A stretch of 6,252 nucleotides of DNA from Brevundimonas sp. (GTDB lineage: Bacteria; Pseudomonadota; Alphaproteobacteria; Caulobacterales; Caulobacteraceae): contig JANJTI010000122.1 of the NCBI GenBank assembly GCA_024711185.1, forward strand, positions 1 through 6,252, written 5' to 3'. The notes under the pieces are model-generated. The model saw only the letters and a program-made list of their open reading frames with translations, was not told the DNA's origin and ran no database searches. The first letter of the stretch is position 1. Every line of letters begins with the position of its first letter. Position numbers and translations under genes: made by a program. This document shows positions 1 through 6,138 of this stretch, piece after piece.

Positions 1-61
1 AGAGAGAATTAAGGTCGCGAGGATTAGTCGCCTTCGACGTGAGCCGCAGCATGACCCGCCG
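1..61 (-). ncRNA. Unidentified transcript start, possible 6S RNA 5' part (cut by window edge)
   Basis: About 60 bases downstream of the zapA stop follow a good promoter match and run off the left edge on the minus strand. In many proteobacteria the gene after zapA is the 6S RNA (ssrS), which binds the housekeeping RNA polymerase; the position and the promoter of its own would fit. I cannot confirm the 6S fold, because the closing 3' strand lies outside the window and I do not recognise the primary sequence. An alternative is a CDS: an ATG at 52-50 opens a frame without a stop to the edge (reading MLRLTSKATNPRDLNSL), but it has no clear Shine-Dalgarno site and only 17 codons are visible. Both readings remain open; the RNA is slightly favoured by synteny alone. 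Confidence 0.3.
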
Positions 62-67
62 GGAGCG

Positions 68-96
68 AAGATAGTCCCTCCTGCGGGGCGGAACAA
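68..96 (-). promoter_or_regulatory. Sigma-70-type promoter downstream of zapA
   Basis: On the minus strand a -35-like TTGTTC (96-91) is separated by exactly 17 bases from a -10-like TATCTT (73-68). This predicts transcription starting around 60-62 and running toward the left edge. The promoter begins nine bases after the zapA stop, so the downstream transcript appears to be separately initiated. The match comes from reading only; a 6+6 match of this quality can occur by chance, but it is less likely in such GC-rich sequence. Confidence 0.45.
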
Positions 97-104
97 TGGC
101 GAGA

Positions 105-422
105 TCAGAGTCCCTGGGCGATCTTTTCGAGCCGGGCGGCGACGGCGTTCAGCGCCTCGGCCACCCCGTCCTGCGAGGCGGCGCCGGCCGCGCCGGCCGC
201 GGGGGCTGCGCCGCCGTTGAGCCGGGCCTCGTGCAGTTCGTCGGCGAGCAGCAGGCCGGCCATGAGGAACAGGCGCAGGTCACCGACGTGGCCGACCTCG
301 CCCGCCACCTGACGAACATGGCCGTCGAACTGCTTCGCCAGGATGCGGACCCGCTCCTCCTGGCCGTCGGCGCAGCCTACGGCGTAGGGGCGGCCGTTGA
401 TGTCGACGGTGACGGTGGCCAT
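105..422 (-). CDS. zapA: Cell division protein ZapA
   Basis: This 105-residue protein is a ZapA-family Z-ring-associated protein. It acts in the cytoplasm at midcell, where ZapA tetramers bind and cross-link FtsZ protofilaments. The N-terminal part (1-20, MATVTVDINGRPYAVGCADG) is the beta-strand FtsZ-binding head. Residues 21-68 form the long helix with the family-typical segment GDLRLFLMAGLLLADELHEA (47-66). An Ala/Gly-rich linker (about 70-82) leads to a short C-terminal helix (88-103). Length is close to that of E. coli ZapA (109 residues). The start is fixed by an excellent AGGAGGG site (435-429) six bases upstream. The ATG overlaps the TGA of zauP by one base (TGATG), so translational coupling is likely. 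In Caulobacter, ZapA works with the product of this upstream gene (ZauP) to focus the Z-ring; the same role is inferred here. Confidence 0.92.
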   Translation of the reverse strand: MATVTVDINGRPYAVGCADGQEERVRILAKQFDGHVRQVAGEVGHVGDLRLFLMAGLLLADELHEARLNGGAAPAAGAAGAASQDGVAEALNAVAARLEKIAQGL

Positions 423-679
423 CAGCGGCCCTCCTGTTCCGCGAGCGTCTCGCGGATCGCCTCGGCGGCGCGTTCCAGCGCCCGCGCGGCGTCGCGACCC
501 GCCGCCTCCAGCTCGTGAATGCGGGCGCGATCGGTCTCGCTGGAGGGCTGGGGCGCGAAGAGGTCGTCGTCGGGCACGCGGCTGGCTCCCGCCGCCCGGC
601 TCTTCAGCTCCAGCAGGCGACGTTCCAGCAGGACGAGCGCGCGATCGACGCGGTCCCTGGCGGCCGAAGCAGCATCCAT
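422..679 (-). CDS. zauP: ZauP-like coiled-coil protein (DUF4164-like), ZapA partner
   Basis: This 85-residue cytoplasmic protein has no signal peptide or membrane segment. Residues about 5-30 and 47-83 are helical with heptad-like Leu/Ala/Val spacing and many Arg/Glu residues, which suggests coiled coil. Between them is a flexible acidic/proline stretch (PDDDLFAPQP, 36-45). I name it from position and character: a small coiled-coil gene directly upstream of zapA and divergent from transketolase corresponds to Caulobacter ZauP (ZapA upstream protein), which recruits ZapA and tightens the Z-ring. Such proteins are usually annotated as DUF4164 or hypothetical. The ATG at 679 has a GAGGAG site (695-690) at a long spacing of ten bases. 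An in-frame ATG-TGA pair (688-683) lies between the site and the start. Product name is inferred from synteny and coiled-coil character, not from an alignment. Confidence 0.8.
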   Translation of the reverse strand: MDAASAARDRVDRALVLLERRLLELKSRAAGASRVPDDDLFAPQPSSETDRARIHELEAAGRDAARALERAAEAIRETLAEQEGR

Positions 680-776
680 CGGTCACATTCTCCTCGAAAG
701 CGTATAGAACCCGCAGGCGCGCCGGGGTAAAGCGGCGCGCCTCCCTTTTTCCGCCTCCCGACGAAAGGTCCCCGCC
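680..776. promoter_or_regulatory. Divergent promoter region zauP / tkt
   Basis: The 97 bases between zauP and tkt must carry promoters in both directions. Reading the minus strand, a TATACG -10-like element (706-701) is preceded by TTTACC (731-726), a partial -35 match with a 19-base gap; shifting the -10 to TTCTAT (709-704) gives a 16-base gap. On the plus strand TATAGA (703-708) is a good -10-like match, but no convincing -35 lies 16-18 bases upstream. The two -10 elements share the TATA at 703-706, so the polymerases would compete. The zauP -35 candidate partly falls in the loop of the hairpin listed at 715-750. Exact start sites are unknown. Confidence 0.35.
715..750 (+). terminator. Hairpin plus T-tract in the tkt leader (terminator-like or attenuator)
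   Basis: Positions 715-724 and 733-742 form a perfect 10-bp stem (AGGCGCGCCG / CGGCGCGCCT) with an 8-base loop GGGTAAAG. Three Cs and then TTTTT (746-750) follow on the plus strand. This has the form of an intrinsic terminator, but it lies only 26 bases before the tkt start codon. It could stop antisense transcription arriving from zapA/zauP, attenuate tkt, or protect the mRNA 5' end. If the TATAGA at 703-708 is the tkt -10, the transcript would start almost exactly at the stem. The structure is seen; the function is inferred. The stem also fits a dyad-symmetric operator. Confidence 0.45.
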
Positions 777-2771
777 GTGACCGACGCCACAGCCGTATCC
801 GCGAAGTCCTCGACGAAGCAGATGGCCGACGCCATCCGGGTGCTGGCGATGGACGGGGTCGAGAAGGCGAAGAGCGGCCATCCCGGCATGCCGATGGGCA
901 TGGCGGACGTGGCGACGGTGCTGTTCTCGAAATTCCTCAAGTTCGACGCGTCGCGCCCCGACTGGGCCGACCGCGACCGCTTCATCCTGTCGGCCGGCCA
1001 CGGCTCGATGCTGATCTACGCCCTGCTGCACCTGACCGGCTACAAGGCGGCGACGAAGGAAGAGCTGGCGAACTTCCGCCAGTGGGGATCGAAGACCGCC
1101 GGCCACCCCGAGTACGGCCACATGCCGGGGGTGGAGACCACCACCGGGCCGCTCGGACAGGGCCTGGCCAACTCCGTCGGCTTCGCCATGGCCGAACGGC
1201 ATCTGGCGGCGCGGTTCGGCGACGATCTGGTCGACCACCGCACCTGGGTCATCGCCGGCGACGGGTGCCTGATGGAGGGGGTGTCGCAGGAGGCGATCAC
1301 GCTGGCGGGACGGTACAGGCTGAACAAGCTGACGGTGCTGTGGGACGACAACGAGATCACCATCGACGGCAAGGTCGGCCTGTCGGACGCCACCGACCAG
1401 AAGGCGCGCTTCAAGTCGGCCGGCTGGGCGGTGAAGGCTATCGACGGCCATAACGAGCACCAGATCCGCGCCGCCCTGAAGTGGGCGATGAAGCAGGACA
1501 AGCCCACGCTCATCGCCTGCCGGACGAAGATCGGCCGCGGCGCAGCGACGATGGAAGGCAGCCACAAGACCCACGGCGCGGCTCTGGGCGCGGCCGAGGT
1601 GGCGGCGACCCGTCTGGGCCTGTCCTGGACGCACGACCCGTTCGAGCTGCCCGAGAACATCGAAAAGGCGTGGCGCAAGGTCGGCCGGCGCGGCGCCAAG
1701 GCGCGCAAGGCGTGGGAGGCCCGGCTGGCGGCCTCGTCGCAGGCGGCGGAGTTCACCCGGGCGATGAACGGCGAGCTGCCGGCCGGCGCCTTCGACCGGC
1801 TGGAGGCGAAGATCGCCGAACTGGTCGAGACGAAGCCGGCGCAGGCTACCCGGCAGGCCTCCGGCGCCGCGCTGGACGAGCTTTTCGCGGCCGTTCCGGA
1901 GCTGATCGGCGGTTCGGCCGACCTGACCGGCTCGAACAACACCTTCGTCAAGGGCACGCCGATCTTCGACGCGCCGACCTACGAGGGCCGCTACGTCAAC
2001 TGGGGCATCCGCGAGCACGGCATGGCCGCGGCCATGAATGGCATGGCGCGGCACGGCGGGGTGATTCCGTACGGCGGCACCTTCATGGTGTTCTCGGACT
2101 ACAGCCGGCCGTCGATCCGTCTGGCGGCGCTGATGGGCGTGCGGGTGATCCACGTGCTGACCCACGACTCGATCGGCCTGGGCGAGGACGGGCCGACGCA
2201 CCAGCCGGTCGAGCACCTGGCCGCGCTGCGGGCCATCCCGAACCTGCTGGTGTTCCGCCCGGCCGACACCGTCGAGGCCATGGAGTGCTGGAAGCTTGCG
2301 CTCGAGCACAAGACGACGCCGTCGGCGCTGGCCCTGTCGCGGCAGAAGACGGCGGCGGTGCGCGTCACGGCGGCGGCGGAGAACCTGTCGGCGAAGGGCG
2401 CCTACGAACTGAAGGCAGCGAACGGCGAGGCCAGGGCGACCCTGTTCGCCACCGGAACCGAGGTGCCCGTCGCCCTCGCCGCCGCCGAGCGGCTGGAAGC
2501 CGAAGGCACGCCGACGCGGGTCGTGTCGGTTCCCTGCTTCGAGCTCTTCTTCCAGCAGGATGCGGCCTACCAGGCGTCGGTGCTCGGCCGCGGCACGGTG
2601 CGGGTCGCCGTCGAGGCCGCCATCCAGCAGGGCTGGGAACGGTTCATCGGCGAGGACGGCGGCTTCGTCGGCATGACCGGTTTCGGGGCCTCGGCCCCGG
2701 CCGAGGTGCTGTACGAGAAGTTCGGGATCACCGCAGAGGCGGTGGTCGCGCAGGTCAAGGCGCGCCTCTGA
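777..2771 (+). CDS. tkt: Transketolase
   Basis: This 664-residue enzyme matches E. coli TktA (663) in length and motif order. It is a cytoplasmic thiamine diphosphate (ThDP) enzyme that moves two-carbon units between sugar phosphates in the non-oxidative pentose phosphate pathway. The N-terminal ThDP-binding domain has SGHPGMPMG (33-41), SAGHGS with catalytic-region H75, the HPEYGHMPGVETTTGPLGQG stretch (110-129), and the GDG...DDN cofactor/Mg signature (161-163 to N192). The pyrimidine-binding domain has NWGIREHGMA with the cofactor-activating E413, then LTHDSIGLGEDGPTHQP (461-477). The C-terminal domain (about 540-664) is complete. No key residue appears missing. I chose GTG at 777 because GAAAGG (763-768) lies eight bases upstream; the next in-frame Met (16) has no good site. 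The esterase starts inside the stop codon. In many alphaproteobacteria gap follows tkt; here it does not. Confidence 0.97.
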   Translation: MTDATAVSAKSSTKQMADAIRVLAMDGVEKAKSGHPGMPMGMADVATVLFSKFLKFDASRPDWADRDRFILSAGHGSMLIYALLHLTGYKAATKEELANFRQWGSKTAGHPEYGHMPGVETTTGPLGQGLANSVGFAMAERHLAARFGDDLVDHRTWVIAGDGCLMEGVSQEAITLAGRYRLNKLTVLWDDNEITIDGKVGLSDATDQKARFKSAGWAVKAIDGHNEHQIRAALKWAMKQDKPTLIACRTKIGRGAATMEGSHKTHGAALGAAEVAATRLGLSWTHDPFELPENIEKAWRKVGRRGAKARKAWEARLAASSQAAEFTRAMNGELPAGAFDRLEAKIAELVETKPAQATRQASGAALDELFAAVPELIGGSADLTGSNNTFVKGTPIFDAPTYEGRYVNWGIREHGMAAAMNGMARHGGVIPYGGTFMVFSDYSRPSIRLAALMGVRVIHVLTHDSIGLGEDGPTHQPVEHLAALRAIPNLLVFRPADTVEAMECWKLALEHKTTPSALALSRQKTAAVRVTAAAENLSAKGAYELKAANGEARATLFATGTEVPVALAAAERLEAEGTPTRVVSVPCFELFFQQDAAYQASVLGRGTVRVAVEAAIQQGWERFIGEDGGFVGMTGFGASAPAEVLYEKFGITAEAVVAQVKARL

Positions 2772-3607
2772 TGCGCCGGATCCTCGCCGCCACCATGGTC
2801 GCGGCGGGGATCGCCCTCGCACCCGTCGCGCAGGCCCAGATCACGCCGGCGGAGACACCGATCGTGATCGGGACCTCCTACGCCCTTCCCTCCCCCACCT
2901 ATGGCGGGACGCGGGAGATCAACGTCTGGATTCCGCCGGGCTATGCGGAGGGCGAGGCGGCCTACCCGGTGCTCTACCTGCTGGACGGGGGGACGGTGTG
3001 GCAGGACTTCCACCACATCTCCGGCCTGGCGCAGCTGGGCACGGTCAACGGGACGACGCGCGACGTGATCGTGGTCGGGGTGGCCTCGGTCGACCGGCGC
3101 AACGAGCTGGCGCTGCCGACGGAGAACCCGGAGCTGATCGCGCAGTATCCGACCCAGGGACAGTCGGAGCGGTTCCGGGGTTTCCTGCGGGACGAGGTCC
3201 AGCCCTTCATCGAGGGGCGCTTCCGCACCAGCGGCGAGACCGCGTTGATGGGCGAGTCGCTGGCGGGCCTGTTCGTGGTCGAGACCTTCCTCAAGGCGCC
3301 GGAGATGTTCGACCACTACGTCGCGGTCAGCCCGAGCCTGTGGTGGGACGGCGGCCGACTGGCGGCGCAGGCGGGGGCGCACCTCCGCGACCACTCGAAC
3401 GACCGCCGCACCCTGATCCTGACCCTCGGCGACGAGGGGCCGGAGATGCAGGCGCCGATGGACGTGCTGGTCGCCAGCCTGCGCGATCACGGCCTGCCCG
3501 GACTGGACTGGTCGTTCACGCCTCGACCCGACGAGAGCCACGCCACCATCTACCATGGGGCTGCGCTGGACGCCCTCCGGCGGCTGTTCCCAGCCCCCAG
3601 GCCATGA
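2771..3607 (+). CDS. Secreted alpha/beta-hydrolase esterase (esterase D / IroE-like superfamily)
   Basis: This 278-residue protein starts with a clear Sec signal peptide: MRR, a hydrophobic stretch at 4-20, and predicted cleavage after AQA (20-22). The mature enzyme therefore probably acts in the periplasm. It has the putative-esterase fold (PF00756, COG2819-like): an early strand with INVWIPPGY (50-58), [10 protein letters not shown] (65-74) leading into the oxyanion region, nucleophile elbow GESLAG with S163, and a late catalytic His in [10 protein letters not shown] (H257). An acidic residue near LGDEGPE (219-225) is the likely third member of the triad. Relatives cleave esters such as siderophore trilactones or acyl thioesters, but nothing nearby indicates the substrate. 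The ATG shares its A with the TGA of tkt, so it should be translationally coupled; an AAGG lies about ten bases upstream. purT starts 16 bases after its stop. Confidence 0.85.
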   Translation: MRRILAATMVAAGIALAPVAQAQITPAETPIVIGTSYALPSPTYGGTREINVWIPPGYAEGEAAYPVLYLLDGGTVWQDFHHISGLAQLGTVNGTTRDVIVVGVASVDRRNELALPTENPELIAQYPTQGQSERFRGFLRDEVQPFIEGRFRTSGETALMGESLAGLFVVETFLKAPEMFDHYVAVSPSLWWDGGRLAAQAGAHLRDHSNDRRTLILTLGDEGPEMQAPMDVLVASLRDHGLPGLDWSFTPRPDESHATIYHGAALDALRRLFPAPRP

Positions 3608-3623
3608 TCCCGAGGATGAATCG

Positions 3624-4817
3624 ATGAAGCTTGGCACCCCGCTGTCCGACACCGCTGTCCGCGTCATGCTCCTGGGCGCGGGGGAGCTGGGCAAGGAGGT
3701 GGCCATCGAGTTGCAGCGGCTGGGCGTCGAGGTGATCGCCGTCGATCGCTACCCGAACGCTCCGGCCATGCAGGTGGCGCACCGCAGCCACGTCGTGCCG
3801 ATGACCGATCCGCAGGTGCTGAACGGCGTCATCCTCGCCGAGGCGCCGCACATCATCGTGCCGGAAATCGAGGCCATCGCCACAGAGGTGCTGGCGCAGG
3901 TCGAGGCGGCGGGGCTGGCGCGGGTGATTCCGACGGCGCGGGCGACGCAACTGACCATGAACCGCGAGGGCATCCGCCGGCTGGCGGCCGAGGAACTGGG
4001 CCTGCCGACCAGTTCCTACGCCTTCGCGGGATCCGCGGCGGAGTTGAAGGACGCCGCGGCGCGCATCGGCCTGCCGGTCTTCGTCAAGCCGGTGATGTCG
4101 TCGTCGGGCAAGGGCCAGTCGATGGTCGAGACGCTGGAGGCGGCGGACGCCGCCTGGGCCTACGCCCAGTCAGGCGGCCGGGTCGAGACGGCGCGGGTCA
4201 TCGTCGAGGGGCGGATCGACTTCGACTACGAGATCACCCTGCTGACCGTGCGGTCGATGCGGGACGGCGAGGTCGTCACCGACTTCTGCGAGCCGATCGG
4301 GCACCGGCAGGAGAAGGGCGACTACGTCGAGAGCTGGCAACCGCAGGCGATGAGCCGGGCGGCGCTGGCCGAGGCGCAGCGGATCGCCGGCGAGGTCACG
4401 GCGGCCCTGGGCGGGCTGGGAGTCTTCGGGGTCGAACTGTTCGTCAGGGGCGACGTCGTGTGGTTCTCGGAGGTGTCGCCGCGGCCGCACGACACCGGCC
4501 TCGTCACCTTGGCCAGTCAGCGGATGAGCGAGTTCGCCCTGCACGCCCGGGCCATTCTCGGTCTGCCGGTGGACGTCAGTCGGGGCGAGGTGGCGGCCAG
4601 CGCGGTGATCTACGGCGGGATGGAAGCCGCGGGCATCGCCTTCGAGGGCGTAGCCGAGGCGCTGGCGGTTCCGACCGCGGACCTCAGGCTGTTCGGCAAG
4701 CCGGAGAGCTACGAGCGTCGGCGCATGGGCGTGGCGCTGGCGCGGGGCGACGACGTCGAACAGGCGCGCGCGCGGGCGCGCCAGGCCGCCGGACGGGTCA
4801 GGCCGGTCGCCCGCTAG
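3624..4817 (+). CDS. purT: Formate-dependent phosphoribosylglycinamide formyltransferase (GAR transformylase 2)
   Basis: This 397-residue cytoplasmic ATP-grasp enzyme converts GAR, formate and ATP to formyl-GAR in purine synthesis; it is the folate-independent alternative to PurN. The length is close to E. coli PurT (392). The N-terminal Rossmann-like domain has [20 protein letters not shown] (14-33) and [19 protein letters not shown] (38-56). The ATP-grasp domain has [19 protein letters not shown] (112-130), K155 in [13 protein letters not shown] (154-166), and Mg-ligand candidates E271 in GVEL and E283 in [18 protein letters not shown]. The C-terminal domain has [19 protein letters not shown] (354-372) with the substrate-binding Lys/Arg residues. 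The ATG at 3624 is chosen for its GAGG (3612-3615) eight bases upstream; an earlier in-frame start would lie inside the esterase gene. A GANTC site (3618-3622) abuts the start. Its TAG stop overlaps the stop of the convergent S41 gene. Confidence 0.96.
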   Translation: MKLGTPLSDTAVRVMLLGAGELGKEVAIELQRLGVEVIAVDRYPNAPAMQVAHRSHVVPMTDPQVLNGVILAEAPHIIVPEIEAIATEVLAQVEAAGLARVIPTARATQLTMNREGIRRLAAEELGLPTSSYAFAGSAAELKDAAARIGLPVFVKPVMSSSGKGQSMVETLEAADAAWAYAQSGGRVETARVIVEGRIDFDYEITLLTVRSMRDGEVVTDFCEPIGHRQEKGDYVESWQPQAMSRAALAEAQRIAGEVTAALGGLGVFGVELFVRGDVVWFSEVSPRPHDTGLVTLASQRMSEFALHARAILGLPVDVSRGEVAASAVIYGGMEAAGIAFEGVAEALAVPTADLRLFGKPESYERRRMGVALARGDDVEQARARARQAAGRVRPVAR

Positions 4818-6082
4818 AGCCCCGGCCCCGCGCCGCCCTCGGCGGCGGCGGCCAGTGTCGGGCGGGTCAGGGCCGCGAGCGCCGCAAGCAGGGCCGCGTC
4901 CCCCTCGCCGTCCGCGGGGAGGTCGGGCGTCACGCCCCGTTTCTCAAGCCGCACGCCCGCGGCGGTGACGAAGTCGGCGCGGCTGAGCGTCAGCTTGCCG
5001 CCGTCGGGCAGACGCGTCTCCTGCGAGATCAGCACCGCCCCCGCCGTCGGCTCGCCGACCACCAGGGCGCGGCGGGCCTCCTGCAGGGCCGCCGGGGTCA
5101 GCTCTGCGGCGCTACGGCTGTCGCCGTCGACCAGCACCACCACCTCGTGCGGGGCCGGGCCGTCCAGCGGGCCGCAGCCGCCGGCGGTGCGCATCTCGAC
5201 GGCGCGGCCGGAGCGGCCGGTGCGCGTCGCCCACGGAAGATCGCGGGGCAGAAAACAGCTGAGGACGGCGTCGGCCTCCATGAGACGGCCGCCGGGGTTG
5301 CCGCGCAGATCGACGATCACGTCGGTGTCCGGACGCGTGCGCGCCAGTTCCTCGCCCATCCAGTCGCCGAGCCCCGCCTCGAAGCCCTCGACGCGCAGCA
5401 CGACCACGCCGGGACGGGAGCGGTCGGCGACGAAGGCGGGTTCCGGCTCGAGGATCTCGGGCGCGAGCTCGAGGGGCCGCGGGGCGCCGGTTTCGTCGGT
5501 GAAGGCGAGGTGAACGCTTCGGCCGGCCTCGACATCCTGTTCCGGGCTCCACTGGCCCGGCGCGCCCGTCGCGAGAATCCACCCGGGGCGGACGCCGGCG
5601 CGGCCGGCGGGCGCCCCGGGCCGCACCCGCTCCACCCGGTATCGCCCCGACGCCGGATCCACGGCGCGCAGGGAGACGCCGATGGCCGGGCGGCGTTCGC
5701 GCAGCGTGTCCTGCCGACGCGCTACGGCCGGCGGGGCGGCGCCGGCGTGGTCGTCGTCGAGCAGATCGAGCATCTCGTTGAGCGCGGCGTAGAGGGCGCG
5801 GTCGTCGGCGGCCGCAAGCGCCCTCGGCCGGAAGGTCCGGCGAGCCGCGGTCCAGTCGACGCCGTGGAGACCGGGATCGTAGTACTGGTTCCGGACCTCG
5901 TTCCACACGCGATCGAACACCCGACGGTTCATACGGACGCGTTCGCGTCCGGGCGCCGCCGGAGCGCTGGCGGTCGTCGCCGTGGCGGGGGGATCGGAGG
6001 CGAACGCGGGCGAAGCCGTCGCCAGGCACAGGCCTGCGACGGCCGCTACGGCCAGATGATCGAGAAGGCGGCGGAACCCCAT
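4814..6082 (-). CDS. Secreted S41-family protein with atypical active site (PDZ-containing)
   Basis: This 422-residue protein begins with a Sec signal peptide (hydrophobic 9-22, probable cleavage after AFA, 26-28) and a Pro/Ala/Thr-rich linker to about 45, so it should be periplasmic. Residues 52-115 resemble the N-terminal region of S41 peptidases ([22 protein letters not shown]). A PDZ-like segment spans about 133-175 ([21 protein letters not shown]). The S41 core runs from 225 to 388: [22 protein letters not shown] (254-265), DSRSAAEL with S324 at the usual nucleophile position, VVGEPTAG, and [10 protein letters not shown]. In Ser/Lys CtpA/Prc enzymes a Lys follows the Ser by 25 residues and a Gln comes four later; here these are A349 and S353. 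H112 in LLDDDHAG may instead supply a tricorn/CPAF-like His. The protein is either an alternative-triad protease or inactive. The start has no Shine-Dalgarno site. C276 and C303 are the only mature cysteines. Confidence 0.85.
   Translation of the reverse strand: MGFRRLLDHLAVAAVAGLCLATASPAFASDPPATATTASAPAAPGRERVRMNRRVFDRVWNEVRNQYYDPGLHGVDWTAARRTFRPRALAAADDRALYAALNEMLDLLDDDHAGAAPPAVARRQDTLRERRPAIGVSLRAVDPASGRYRVERVRPGAPAGRAGVRPGWILATGAPGQWSPEQDVEAGRSVHLAFTDETGAPRPLELAPEILEPEPAFVADRSRPGVVVLRVEGFEAGLGDWMGEELARTRPDTDVIVDLRGNPGGRLMEADAVLSCFLPRDLPWATRTGRSGRAVEMRTAGGCGPLDGPAPHEVVVLVDGDSRSAAELTPAALQEARRALVVGEPTAGAVLISQETRLPDGGKLTLSRADFVTAAGVRLEKRGVTPDLPADGEGDAALLAALAALTRPTLAAAAEGGAGPGL
4831..4847. other. 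GC hairpin just after the purT stop
   Basis: A 7-bp perfect stem (CGCCGCC 4831-4837 / GGCGGCG 4841-4847) with loop CTC begins 14 bases after the purT stop codon and lies inside the last codons of the S41 gene. There is no T-run on either side, so it is not a classical intrinsic terminator. It could stabilise the purT mRNA 3' end or assist Rho-dependent ending. In sequence this GC-rich it may also be incidental to the Ala/Gly codons that encode the S41 C-terminus. Confidence 0.2.
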
Positions 6083-6089
6083 GGACCGA

Positions 6090-6118
6090 CGTTAGGGCGC
6101 CGTCCCCGGCTCCGCCAA
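6090..6118 (-). promoter_or_regulatory. Possible promoter for the S41 gene, suggesting a leaderless mRNA
   Basis: On the minus strand TTGGCG (6118-6113) and CTAACG (6095-6090) are separated by 17 bases. The -10-like element ends seven bases before the ATG at 6082, so a transcript from it would start at or beside the start codon. That fits the absence of any Shine-Dalgarno sequence there. The -10 match is weak. The alternative is read-through from the upstream EF-hand gene, whose stop lies 56 bases away. Confidence 0.3.
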
Positions 6119-6138
6119 ATCACGAAGGCGCTGGCGGA

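Noticed and set aside
1481..2770. The esterase reading frame stays open more than 1.2 kb upstream through tkt, suggesting a 708-residue protein.
   Set aside because: That stretch is low-complexity Arg/Gly/Ala sequence overlapping the strongly conserved tkt. The signal peptide at 2771 marks the true start.
105..2822. A 905-codon open frame on the minus strand, continuous with zapA and running antisense to all of tkt.
   Set aside because: The upstream part is the mirror of tkt codon bias in GC-rich DNA (Arg/Gly/His/Pro-rich, no domain). zapA is fixed by its AGGAGGG site and ATG at 422.
3555..3623. A longer purT starting at the ATG at 3555.
   Set aside because: It would lie inside the esterase coding region and adds residues without family match; ATG 3624 has a good ribosome site and gives the usual PurT length.
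716..5566. The 8-base palindrome GGCGCGCC occurs five times (716, 734, 2759, 4775, 5559).
   Set aside because: In DNA this GC-rich such words are expected often, and three copies lie inside coding sequence with no regular spacing. Only the pair at 716/734 matters, as part of the hairpin.
5112..6029. A 305-codon minus-strand frame overlapping the S41 gene.
   Set aside because: It is Arg/Pro/Gly-rich out-of-frame translation of the S41 gene with no recognisable domain.
6018..6033. A possible lipobox at Cys19 of the S41 protein.
   Set aside because: The residues before the Cys are A-G-L; a Leu directly before Cys does not fit the lipobox, and an AFA signal peptidase I site follows.
6112..6137. 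Inverted repeat CCGCCA...TGGCGG between the EF-hand and S41 genes.
   Set aside because: Only six base pairs with a 14-base loop and no T-run; too weak to call a terminator.
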